Source: Numida meleagris
Lineage: Eukaryota > Chordata > Aves > Galliformes > Numididae
Direction of reading: 5' to 3'
Length of the DNA: 64,000 nt
Assembly (NCBI RefSeq): GCF_002078875.1
Contig: NC_034422.1
Location: forward strand, 1,484,923-1,548,922
In this document: piece after piece, positions 37,362-50,200 of the stretch
How the letters are laid out: every line of letters starts with the position of its first letter
Position numbering within the stretch: the first letter of the stretch is position 1
The notes under the pieces: model-generated
Told to the model about the DNA's origin: nothing
Seen by the model: the letters and a program-made list of their open reading frames with translations, nothing else
Databases searched by the model: none
Program-made: the position numbers and the translations under genes

Positions 37362-38262
37362 ATAACTGGTCTGTCTTTCTTTCTTGTCCCTTCAGTTGAA
37401 TAGCAAAATGTTGTGTCAGTTACCACTACCTGGAACAGGAACGCCAGACCCGTAAGATGAAAGTTCTGTGCGCTGTGTAAATATTGCAGAGGTGCTAAAA
37501 AGTCTTCTCAAGGTCAGTGCTCAGTAAGTGCGCTTCTCTGTGTGCTCCAGCACTTGTGGCACAGGTGTCTTCCCCCCTACTCCCCAGCCCTTGGTGGTGT
37601 CGGGCCAGACTGCACATCCAACACATCTTTGCACACATAACAGCAATCAGCCGCTGTAGGGGAAGAGCTGGGTCAGGGCTTGAAGCAGTGATGGAGCACC
37701 TGGGGGGAAGGCAGGGCCAGCCCAGGGGAGCTCAGGTGCAAGCAATGCAATGCAATGCACCTGTGTGGCCAGAAGGGGTGGAGCCAGGATCCCCCCCTTC
37801 CCAGACCCCATTTAAGGGCTGGCAGTGGAGGTGAGGGTATCTCTGGAGATTCCTGTGTGCCTGAGGCCTTCCAAAGGTAAGCAGATTTTCTTCTTTTGTT
37901 TCTGTGTCCACAGCTGCTGTGCTGGGGTTTGTTCTCATTTGCTGCAGCCTGGGATTGTGCCACCCTGCTATTACTGCTGTACTTTCCATCACATTACAGC
38001 CACTTTTTTTCAGTAGTACGTAAGTTGAGGTGTGTGGGGAGTGTATTAAATCTCTGCATAATTTTTAACGTATCCAGATCTCCCTCTTAAACATTTTGAC
38101 ACTACTTACATAGTGGCGCAGTCAGGCCCCTGTGTGCACACCCCCCCCCCGCACAGAGGCCGTGGCAGTGAGTGCTGTACAGCTGTAAGCACCAGGCCTC
38201 AATCCCAGCTGCTTATCACCTCGTCCCATAAAGCAAACTCAGTCTGACACTTGGAGCACTCG
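37362..38262. other. Short spacer between convergent PGAM5 and ANKLE2 3' ends
   Basis: About 0.9 kb without a gene. It contains a small (GCAAT)n repeat at 37742-37758 and a run of ten C at 38141-38150. Confidence 0.6.
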
Positions 38263-41050
38263 TTTATTTTTGAATAGAAAGCAAGGTAGCTGTGTTTTTC
38301 ACATGACACTTGGCTAATTCAAACAAACAAACGAAAAACCCTGATGTTTTGCACCGTTAGAAGTGAACTGAAGCAACCCCAATCTGACTCAGTGTCTCCA
38401 CAAGTTCTGTTCTTCTCAACTGTGAGTGATCAGTCGCTACATAAACTGCTACTTTTTAAAAATAGCTGAATTAAATATATTGTCTGTTAGAAAAACTACT
38501 TCTTACAATGCAGTACAGCTGGAGAAATGCAAATCGTGTAACGATTAAAAAAATAATCTCTGGCCTGAACTGAAACCAACTTAGCAAGTGGAAGGCGGGG
38601 GGTGGGGCAGTGCCTCTGCCTGGTTTGGTGTGTATACACATACACAGCAGTGATATACATTGAAATATTAAAAAAGAAAAAACATAAAAATGTAAAGGAC
38701 AAAAAGAAAAGGTGCTACTGTGTGTGTTAGTGTCAGTCTGCTGGCTCTGACAAACTCGTGAAAGCACAATGTTGCCCTGTGAGAAATGGAGAAGGGCCAG
38801 GTCTCTGCACGGCAGCTTAGTGCAGGGATTTGCCTTCAAGCTGTTACCCGTGCTGCCAGGTGATGATTTCCATTTAGCATTTGAGTAATTTCTCCATGAT
38901 GACTGACATCAATTATGTTGAATTCATTATTAAAAAAAACCAACTGTCTCCCAACCCTTTTTACGTTACAAGTGTAGGGCTGTGAGCCCTGCAAAAGCAG
39001 GGAGAGAGCACGGAGGCATCACACAACAACAAAAGGGTGAGGAAGTCAGTCAGCTCACCTGGCAAGGCAGTAGAGTATGGGTTTTTAATGTCTGCCAAGC
39101 TGAGTGCCAGGAGTACCACTGAACAGCAGTCCTCCGAGAAAATGGCTCTTCCCCATGTCCTGATCACTGGAAAAAGACTTCTGTTATAAAGAAGAATCTC
39201 GATAAGTGTGGTTTTTTTAATAATTAATTTCTAAAATAGGAATGTTCTTCCACAGTGTAGACCTGTTGCACAAAATAAACTTAGAGACGTTAAAATAGCT
39301 GAAATTCAGAAATTCCAGAAGAAAAAACTATTTTGTGCGCCCCACTCTAAGTGGGTGACACGTCTTTAATTTTAAAAGAACGAAAGTGTAATTAAAAACG
39401 TATGTTACAAAAGGCACTGTTAAGCTTGCAAAAGCAATAAGTGCATTTTTTTTTAGGGTTCTACCAAATAACGAACCGGTGTGAGGGTACACGGAACAGT
39501 CACCCCAGCACGTGCTGGCCCTGGAGCCCGGCAGCGTGTGGCTTCTGCCATCCTGCCTCTGCAGCTCAGCCCCAGTGCAGCACGTGGGAGCCAGCACTGC
39601 GTGGTGGCCTCCTGCCTGCAGTCAGTGCTTCCTCAGGTGTGTATTTAGGTGACAGAGTCCAAGAAGGTTATAGATGCTTGCTTACTTCTGCCCTGTGGCA
39701 CCAGCGAATCCTAACCCATCCTTTTAACTAGCACATCGTTAGCAGGTTTTAATTAATTTTCCTAATCAGTTTTACGTTGTGAGGATAAGATGGGTTGCCC
39801 CCCTTTTTTTTTTTTTTTCCCCCCCAGTCTTTAAAATAATACATTTAACAGCTACCAGCACTAGAGACCTCTTTCTGGAAGCCTTCTTTCAAGCAACGTT
39901 ACAAACATGCTTGGCACAGAAAGCTCTTTGAGGTTTGAAACCTCAGCAGTGTACAGGCAGAACGAGTGGCTCTTTCGGAAGGCTGAAGAAGGACTAACAC
40001 CACTGAGTGCTGTAACAGACATGGGTTACCACGTCCAGCCTGGGGACACCATGACAGCTCCGATTTTTAGCTGCTCTCTGTAGCCTTTACTCCCCTCTCT
40101 TAACAGCTGGGAACTAAGGGACTGCATCACGAGTCACTGCATAGCACTGTACTGTATCACAGACTGGACCATTAGGGTACATTGCTGGTGAATTTGCTGA
40201 AATTCTTGCTGATGTGCTTTTCTGTAATAACTAATAATTACCATCTGCAAACGATAAACTCTTTTGTGGGGGGAAAAGCAACTAACTTTATTCTTTTAAC
40301 TCTTCAAACTATCACTGAAAGGATTAGCAGTATTTCTACAGTGCCCTTTGACTAAAACACTCATTATATCATGGTATTTGTTAACAGTCTCAGGTTAAGA
40401 CTCAAGGTTTGCTGTGTAAATACATGCATACATCTAGAAGTATGTGTGCACATATGTGTGTGTGTATTCAACTATCTGGCTGAGCCTGCTGGCTGTAACA
40501 CATCCTTTCTGGTTATGTGGAAGGGTTTCACATTGGTACCCTGCCCTGGAATGCTGTCACTACCCAGGCTTTGTTGTAGGCTCTTCCAGTTGCACGTTCC
40601 CCTGGAAGAACATTTGACATCTTGCCCTTAATTTCTTCTAGTAGGGTTTCTAGTAAGATTTTTACTGATGATGTGCTTCCTTCAGCCTGGCCAAGCAAAG
40701 AAAAGTCATTGAGGGCTAATGAGGTCATTGTGCTAACGACAGCTGGTGATAGTGAAATACCACCAGCTCTAAGAAAAGGTTCAGCTCGCTGCCCTGCAGG
40801 CAACAAGGGAAAATCCATAGCTACTGGACAACTGCACTGACCTCGCTAACTCCTTGCATATCACCAGGAATCTGTCATCTCCTATATGACATAAAGACAT
40901 ATATTCAGTTTTCGTAACATACATTTGTCCTCAATTGAGGAAAAATAAATAGCCAAGTGCAAACCTCGTGTCACTTGAGTAACATTGTAATTTTTTCCTT
41001 CACTCTAACAAAGAAAATGTAACTAAAGTTTCAGGAAAACGAATTGTAGT
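38263..41050 (-). other. ANKLE2: Probable ANKLE2 3' UTR
   Basis: Sequence after the ANKLE2 stop runs, on the minus strand, to an AATAAA complement at 38263-38268. No coding exon was recognised here. The extent is inferred from that signal. Confidence 0.55.
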
Positions 41051-41288
41051 TTAGTGGGGAGGAGGCTCTGAAAAATAGCGCAGTTTTAACATCGAGTGGT
41101 TGACGCAGGCGGGGCTGTAGCGGCCAGGGCTCCCAAGGTCTGGAGAGAACGAGGCAGCACTGCCATGTTTCCCTGGACTTCCCGTCAGGGGACTGTTTCT
41201 TCCTGGACTAGAATACACTGAAGCATTTGGTGGGCCAGCAGCTGTGCTTTGGGACCTGAATCTTCCTTTCAGTGCTGGACTTGGCCAA
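41051..41288 (-). CDS. ANKLE2: ANKLE2 last exon
   Basis: The exon encodes [20 protein letters not shown] and [13 protein letters not shown] and LGSPGRYSP, then diverges to end RYFSEPPPH before TAA (41053-41051). The shared motifs WPSPA.KGRF.SQ and GSPGRYSP support the frame. The acceptor is tttcag. Confidence 0.93.
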
Positions 41289-44200
41289 CTGAAAGAAAGA
41301 CAAAGTCATGTTGCATTTCATTAAGAACTGCAATAACGAGAGCAGTTTTCCTCTGAATGCATTGTAGAGACCTTAGAAATAACGCGCAAGCAGAGAACAG
41401 CCATAACTGGTAGTAGCTGGTTTGAGAAGAAAAGGAGACAGCACAGCATGTGGCATTTATCTAGAAATGTTGCTTAATTAATGAGATGTCATTTGCTCCA
41501 AAATGGTTATTAAAAAATAGGTGTGTGTTTGTGAAGCATCTCAAGGAAAGGGCTTCAGGATCAAAGCTGACCTTGGCTCGTTTGCGCTGGAGCTACTGGG
41601 GTGGTTATGATTTCTCTCCCCACCTACTTTTGTCAGGTTATCCTTGTGGCTGCCACACAAGTGATAGCTCTGGTCTATAATGTAAGAAAGAGCCAGATGT
41701 CTTCTTAAATCAATGGGAACCAGTTTTTGAAATTTCTTTGGAAGTAGAGCAAAATATTTTTTCTTAAATTAAAAAACCCTTTTTCTATCAATCAATTTTA
41801 AGAAGTTTTTAAGAACTTTAAGAACATTTTAAGGAGTGAGGCACTGAGACCAAAGACTGATTCTAGCAGTGGTGAATTACTCTTCTTTGGTATGTGATGC
41901 AATTTCTTAAGATAAGATGCAGAAAATATATTAAGGTTTACAGTATGTATGCACACAGCTAACTTAAAACCTTTTGAATTACTTTTTTTTATCTGACAGC
42001 TCTACTGGTCTTTGCACTGTGCTTTAGGCAGAGGTACCACTGTACAATGGAGGAGGCTTCAGAGCAAGCTTTGGCACTGTCAGATAATTAATTAAAGGTA
42101 TCGCTTTTAAACGTTGTTATGTGATAGAACAGTGATTACACCTAAAAATCTTGCGTGCAATTTTAGCACTTCAGAAGAACACTTTGAACCTCTCAGACAG
42201 TGGAGGAAGAATGGAAAAGAAGCCTAGTAATTAATTAGCCTATTTCAAAAAATTAATCACAGTAGGTGGGGAACAAGAGAATTTGACTTTGAGAAGTGAA
42301 GGAGTGGGACAAGGACAGTGCATCAACCAGGCACATGAAAATAACTGCATTGCACCCACAACGGAGTGAATTACCGACACCAGGAATGCATGGATCCTTC
42401 CTTGGTCCTAAGCAATAAATCAGCAACTTGGCACCTTTGCCAATTGGAGAACACTTGTGCTATCGAGAGCACTGCTTTCTGACTGCACAGCCTGTTAGTT
42501 AGCCTGAAGTTAGCAGGAACTGCAGCGCACTCTGAGGGATTTTGATGGAACCAGTAAAATTTCCTTATTAACAGATACCAGCCCAAATATTTTGGTGGCT
42601 AATTACTGAAGCACACTAATAGTTAATGCAGTTGAGTATTCTAAACTAGGTTGTTGTGAGTAGTGAGGCCTGAAATCCTACAGCTGCTGGAGCTGTTCTG
42701 CAGTTAACCCACTAAAAATGATATTTCAGCCCATTTGTTTGACTTTGCAGAAATACCTTTGCCTGTCAGATGAAGAGTAGGACTGCACCTCGTGTTTCCA
42801 TCTGTAAATAGCAGGGTACTTCTGTGGATCAATCTGCACTGCTTCGATAGCTGCTAAGACGTCACTGTCCAGCTTTGATGGATGCTCCCTAGAATAAAAG
42901 CAAAACCAGATGACAGGAGAACTGCACATTTGTCCAGGCAGAGACATCCCAATTCCAAAGCACTTCTTATTTTGATAAAAGCAAACACGCAGGTTGTGTT
43001 CCTCTCTGAACTTCCTCAGCTTCCCTGTGAACTTTTCCCAGCAGGCCCAGATGGAAGTGACTGTCCATTATTATGCAGCAGCCTCATTTAAAAAACAAAA
43101 GTTTCAGGACATCCTAAGAGCGTAGTGAACACTGTATTAACCTAAGCCAGCCTCACCACGAGGTTCCAAGCCTGTCAGGTGAATGGTAAACAGCAGAGGC
43201 TGGTGAAACTGTGACTGGGAAACAAAGAGTTCTTCTGCTCCTTGTCTTTTAGCTAGAATTAGGTAATTAACTGCAAGAGAACTACATGGCTACTGTATAA
43301 GCATTGGAGTACTTAAATTAATTGTTGCTTAGTATCACATAATCTTAACCTTGCTGGTAATGACATCATTAACAAAAAGCATCTCATTTTGCATATATGG
43401 AACACTGGACAAATAAAAGACAATTCATACCCAAGCAGAAATAATTTCTTAGAGTTGTCGTTCATGGGTGAAGTCTTCAAAAGAAATTTCTGGGAAGGAG
43501 GTTCTTGACACTGTTGTGCCTCATTAGCCTGGATTCCAGAATCCACGGACAATCTCTCCCTTTCTGATGGCATTTTATGTTCTGTCCTTAACTTGGTCTC
43601 TCCAGGTTTACCTGTAACACTTGGCTCAGAAGAACTTGCCAGTGAAACCGCATAGCAGGTCTTATCCAGCTGCTCTTTGGACATTCTAACCTGGCTTGTT
43701 CTTTCAGGCAGAATTCTCTCCTTGGTTTTTTCACTGCTGTTGTTTGATTCTCCTGCACCCACCTGTTGTTGGAATGTTAAGCTTTCAAATTCTGACGTTA
43801 AATTGCAAACAGGCGATACAAGGCAATCTTCTCCATCATGCACGTGCTTTCTGTCACCAATTATCCTTTCACTGGCCACAGGGTTACAAAATCCATTTTT
43901 GCTGGAAGAAAACCCCTTCTCGTAGTGCCTGGGCTGAGCTGATGTTTCTATGATGTTTCTGGTACGCTCCATGGACAAGATCTCACACTCAGCGTCTCCG
44001 ATAGCATTGATGCGGGGTTCCTTCAGCACAACGGGTGGGCTGTTGTTCCGTGCTGCATTTTGTCTGTTTTTAATTTCTTCTAAGCTCATGTCATCATCAT
44101 CCTCATCCAAAAACGCTCCAACAGAAATAGAATTGCAGCACTTTTTACTCTTGCCTGTAAAAAATTTAGTAACAGGAACATGTAAAAAGATTTGCAGCAA

Positions 44201-47200
44201 AACTCCCATCAAATAAGCTAGGAACAAATACACACCTTCCACCATGAAGCGTAAAGGATTATTCTTCTGTTTTAAGAAGCTACTTATTGTGAATCTGTAG
44301 ATCACAAAATTCCATGCTCTACCAAGGAATTTCCAAATGCTCTGAGTAAAAATAAACTACAAGTAGAGGTCTTCAGGAATTTCATTTAGGGGTTACAATC
44401 GCGTGAAGAACATCTACTGAGAGCTGCTCTAATCCTCCTACATCCATGTTGTTGTTAGCTACTTTTTCAATATAATCAGACTGTTTGGGTATCGGATTAA
44501 CTATAGCAACCACAACAGGTGAATGCAATTTCCCAGGACACCGTGCCTTTTCCCCTCCCTCTTCTCCCTAGGTACACCCTGTTGTTTGTAACATTTGCCC
44601 TTTTCTTACCAGAAGGATGTGGCGTTTTATATCTGTTGCAGGTTTCATTTTCCCCTGTTTCTTGCTGAGCCTTTTCGCTCATTTCCCGATGACTCAGGTA
44701 CTCTTCTAATTTTCGCAACCCCTCCTGGGAAGACAGATCAACAAAACAGCCCAGAAATTCCCAGTATTCAACCCACGGGAACCCCAGTTCATGAGCTAAC
44801 TCCCTGCAATAAATAAAATAAAACGAATCATTTGTGAAGACATGAATATTATTTTGACAATAACTTTTTCTGCACACATTTTATCAGCTATTAGCAGGAA
44901 TATAAATGTGCAACTAGGCAACACAATTCTGCAACAATCAACAGTGCAAGAAGACATTGTTGACATAAACACATTGTTAGCAAGCAGAGTATAATTATTT
45001 TTTCTAGAACATTTTTCATTTTTTCTACTGTTTTTACATTTAGCAGTGTACATATTGCCATTTTAATCTGACTGTATCCAGACATCAGAAAGATGAGTCC
45101 AAACTAACATAGGCATAATTTGAACAATACTCCATTCAACTGCTTCTTTTAATTGGAAGAAGATAGGAGGCAGCAAGGGCTGACATTAAAGGAAGAAATG
45201 CAAGGCACTTGTAGCAAGGTGTGTTTGCTGCACATGCTGCTGATACAAAGTATTTCAACAGCAAGGACACTACAACTCAGGTAAAGCAGAACGTTTGTAT
45301 TGGGACCTTTCCATTCTGCTGTCTTTTTACGGACTAATATTCTGTGCATAGTTTTAAATCTCCTGACAAATCAGCTGAATTTGAGAAAAACATTCTCTCC
45401 ATATCATCAATAACAAATAAAATATATTTTTATTTCCAAAGCTGGACAGCCAGGTCCCACGATTTTAACTGAAGTATTTTGCTTAGATAAAAGTGCAGTA
45501 AAAATCCAACTGCAATATACTTCATAAAATATTTCCAGCAATTAATTTTTGCCTAAAGAGTGTGTTTACTGTGCAACTCAGTACAAGTGTTTTGCTTTTA
45601 ATTACTCTATTGTTAATTTTCGGTACTGATTCTCTATTAGATACCTTCCAACTCTTTCAACACCTCTTTCCAGATCAGATTTCCTGACGTTGTGAAAGAA
45701 GCCAGCCCTCTCTCGGGGTGGAGTCTTCCACAGCCTGCGAAATTCTTCAGCCTTTAAAAAAAGAAACAATTACAAAAAAACCCCACCCAATTCCACCTGA
45801 ACATGCAAGGAAATTGGTGCTGGCTAAATGTTTCCCTGCAGGTCTAGAAAACATTTTGCTGTGCTCGGTCTCTCAGCTTCTGCCACCAGTATTGCTCAAC
45901 TCTCGCTATGGAAAATCTCACTTAGGATCTGAAGACAGACATTCCTCCCCGCATGTTTACTGATACATCTCACACCTGACTTCTTGGGTCTCATAGCTGC
46001 TTATTAAAAGAATGATGATGGCATATAGCCACCTCAAAGTTACCTGGCTAGATATGAAGCCTAACTGGTTTTAATTTGTGTGCAGTGTGTAATAAGAGGC
46101 ACGTCTTGCAACACCGTACTTCTTTTATTTCATGACAAATGCTCTTCTGGTCAGTGCTTTCCAAGATGCAAAGGAGAGGTTTTGTTTTATATATCATTGG
46201 TTCCACAGACTGATACCAGTTATCGTATCACATTCCTGCTGTTTGAATTTGCACTCCTAAAGGGAATGAACTAACGGATTTTTGTAAACTCCCAAACTTT
46301 GTGCCTTTATATTCAGACATTAGAAGTATCCGCCAGCAATGAAAATAACTCATTACTTCCTTACACTACATATAATTTTTTGCAGAGTATAAAACATATT
46401 TACATTTCTGTCAGGTGAACAGAAAATTGACCAAAGAGCATCTTTAGAAGAAAAGATCCTGTCAATCCTTGTGGTGAAACTCAGTCCTGGAAGAGCTCGA
46501 GCATCACATGACATCTCACATACCCACCGCAGCCAAAGCCGTCCCACTGCCAGCATGTTCATATTTAACAAATGAGTCAAAGAAATGCCTACTAATTTAT
46601 AGCACATATAACTGGTTTTCCAGTATTCCTCCTAAAAATGAGAGACTTTTTCTACTATACAAGCACAACTCTTCTGAAACTATCCAATACCTACTATTTG
46701 ATTGCCACTATTTCCATTTAGAAGAAGATGTGGAGGTGAATTCAGTAAATAAAGTTGACAAACTGCTTCAAACATTCTAGAAATGAGACAAAGAATTTTT
46801 TTAATCCCGCTCACAGCTACACCTTCACTAAACAGGCACTGATGTCCCATGAAGTTCTTGCTAGATCCTTACCTTGGAGGGACTCATGGGCCCTGCAAAA
46901 GCTCGTATAGACAAGACTGGATCTTTGGGGCTGCCCATGTATTTAGGTAAAGCTGCCTGGGGATTCTCATCTGTCTGATCCGGTGACCACGGTGCACCTA
47001 TCACAGGAGCTGAGGAATTATCTTCTGCTCTCAGAAGTGGTACATAGTATCGACCTTGAATAAAATAATACGAAGCTTTCTTAAATTGATGTTGCATTAG
47101 CTTGTTCTTTCTTCCCAGAATATCAATACACCTGTATACTTGACCATCTGACCTTATGTCATTAGTACAACTATATAATTCAAATTCACCGATTCAGTGT

Positions 47201-50200
47201 TTATTGGCTGCTTGCAGATTGTATTTCAGCCCACGCTCTCTTCTGTCTCAAATGCAAAAATACACGCCCTGCTCCATACAATGGTTTCTAAGAGCCTGTC
47301 ACCCAGCTTCAAAGCCTGTTTTACAGATGCCCAAACTTGCATGTGATAAAACAGGGAAGGCTTTCATGTCAAGGAAACAACATGAGCGCCAAACATGACC
47401 AAGAAACCTCCTGCCCTGTAGAGGTCTCCTGTTTGCTTTAAAAGTTTTCTGCTTTAGACATGCTGAATAAAATAATGGTTGTGCCAACTTTACAGAGAGC
47501 TATGAGGAAAACCTTGTGATCCATACAACAAGAGCACCAATCACATCATTTAAAAGACACAGTAAGCTTTCTGTTCCTTGTCAGTTTTAGAGCTTCTCTT
47601 TGATTTTTATGGTACTGTACAGTAGCATCGCTTATGAACAGGAATGCTACAGAAAATCAACAACAGAAAACAGCGAGAATCTGGCAGAGTATGTCCCATG
47701 CCCAATGTAGTTTAAACTGAATACTGACCTTTCAAAAACTCTCTTAGTTTTTCTTTCAATTCTGCAGATTTATTCTTGCTTCTCTCGCAAACTACCTGTT
47801 AAAACATTCGTTATTTATTAATAAAAGAAAAGACATAGATTTCCAATCAACTACAAGATGTTCCTGAAGAGCCACATCATTGGTCTCTACCCATCCCATC
47901 CAGTTCTTTTAAGTCAGAGTGTAACTGACACTCCAATACACACTCGTCGATAAAAGGGAGAGTGTAAGGAAAACGCAGTGACTCATAACACCTAGAACTT
48001 TGCACTGGAAATAATCAACACAAAATATTTGTAATGTTCCCAGAGGTTTTCACTCTAGTCACGACACCCGTAGCTCAGCCTGCGAACAAAGCAGCCTGTG
48101 AGTGTTTGATGCAGAAAAACCCTGCTTCAGCACAATGACTTGGTTGTGGACACGGAGAGACTTACTTCTGCTGGAGTTTGATCATATTTGTTCCTTGGGT
48201 TTTTTACAATAGCTGGGTGTGAGGTAAGCACATTAACAACGTCTGAATTCCCAAACTTGCAGGCAAAATGCAATGGAGTATCAAATCCCTGCGACATTAA
48301 AGAGAGAAAATCACATGTATTTCAAAATATGATAAAGTCAATCCCGTATTTTTTATTTTGAAGCTAGGATAAGTAAACAAACAGGGCTCATCACAGATCC
48401 TTTCCCTTAGCACTGTGGAATAACCCACAAAAACTCACGTCCAGCTAATTTTTGCTAGAAACAGTCTCTTCTCTCTTTTCTTCTCCCTTATGCTTCCTTA
48501 ATGCCTTCCAGTACTTTTCATAATAATAAGGAACTACCACGCATTCCAATCTTACCATTTTATCAGGTGTGTTAAGGTAAAGGTCAACAATGTATCGGAT
48601 GCGATTCTTTAGCATTGTGTTATCATCGTCCGGATACATCAGCCGCATAAATTCAGGATTTTCCAAAGTGTCCAGTAATAGCTGGCAGATAGCAGCCTGG
48701 TTCTCCTTGGCAGCAACGTGCATGACATTGTACCTGCACCCTTCCTGAAAAAAAAAAAAATCAGAATTAACTGAAATCCCACAGCTTGCTTACACCTATA
48801 CACTGATTTAATGGGGAAAACTGAGCTTCCCACACCGTCTTATATGGAGATTTTTCTCTCTTAATATTGTCTTAGGAAAACAAGTTTACAAAACAGTAAA
48901 CATTCAGAAATGCAATAACTCAGACAATATTGTAAAGGCATGTACCTACATAGTCATGCTACGCTTAAAAATAACTACATCGTTCTTATATTCAGCTATA
49001 GTCAGGTTTTAGAGTTAGGGAAAAATGTAGCAAAGAAGGTTTATTAAGGTGTCAAATAATAAAAGGAGATACAAAGTTCAGTATATAAGAAGAGCAGGAA
49101 AAGGGGTGTACATGTGACACGCAACATGTGACACGCAACATGTGACACGCAACATGTGACACGCAACATGTGACACGCAACATGTGACACGCAACATGTG
49201 ACACGCAACATGTGACATTCAGTTTGCTGCAATACATCTCAACAAGCTCACAGAGCTGGTCTGAGAAATCAGTTTTTGAAGTGAGATCATTGCCATTTGC
49301 TAATGCCAGGTTATGAGCAGATTTTAGACACACCGCATGCTCGGAAGACATGAAGACATGGCAGCATGGTGGGGCTGTGCCGGGAGCGCTGCAGGATCAG
49401 CTAGATTCAGCCCAGACACTCCTCTGTTCCATAACACTGCTTCATTGAAAAAATACTGGTATTTGGAGATCAACACTCTGTAAAGAGAAGACTGCTCCTC
49501 ACTACTGGTTGTAACTACTCCTTCCCTAGAGAACTGCACACTCCATTTCCTCAGCTCTTCTGAAGCAATGCAGACTCCCAGCTATCAGTGGGTGCCTTAG
49601 GAATGACAGAACCACCACGCTCCTGTTAGCTTCCAGCTGGTGTCAAGCAACACTGAGAAACTGCACCAGTGGCAAGAAGTTTTCCTGAAATAAGAGCAGG
49701 GAACCACATCCATTCCAGTTACTCTTATCAGGCCTCCAACTCCTATCATAGAATCATAGAACGGCCTGGGTTGAAAAGGACCCCAAGGATCATCGAGTCT
49801 CAACCCCCCTGCTAAGTGCAGGGTTGCCAACCACTAGACCAGGCCAGACCAGAACTTGCAGATATATATATATATATATTATTTTTTTTTACCTGTACAA
49901 CTGTTGGATTGTCTCCAGATCCAATAAGATAGCGAGGGTTACTCCAAATCAGTTCTGAAAATGTTGATATATCTCCTTTCTCCACAGCTTTCCGAAGCTT
50001 AGCAGTAAGATCCTGGGTACGTGGACTTTTGTAACTGTTGGCCCTCTCCTTGTTAGCAGTTTCCATCTCAAGTGAGCATAACCCATCTATTAAAACACAA
50101 GTGACATGCTTCTAGCTGCACTCTTTTCAGTGATCACTACTTTCATTCCACCAGCATAAGCTTTTAATCCAAACTATCTATTAACTTTGCATCTTTAATG

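Noticed and set aside
43313..44305. A separate 330-residue minus-strand gene
   Set aside because: It is ANKLE2 exon 11 with intron sequence at both ends; the coding part is 43431-44154.
49110..49221. Array resembling a CRISPR
   Set aside because: Copies are directly adjacent with no unique spacers, and the genome is vertebrate.
49044..49351. Minus-strand open frames across the minisatellite with repeating Cys/His/Val peptides
   Set aside because: They are translations of the 14-bp repeat inside an ANKLE2 intron, with no splice or homology support.
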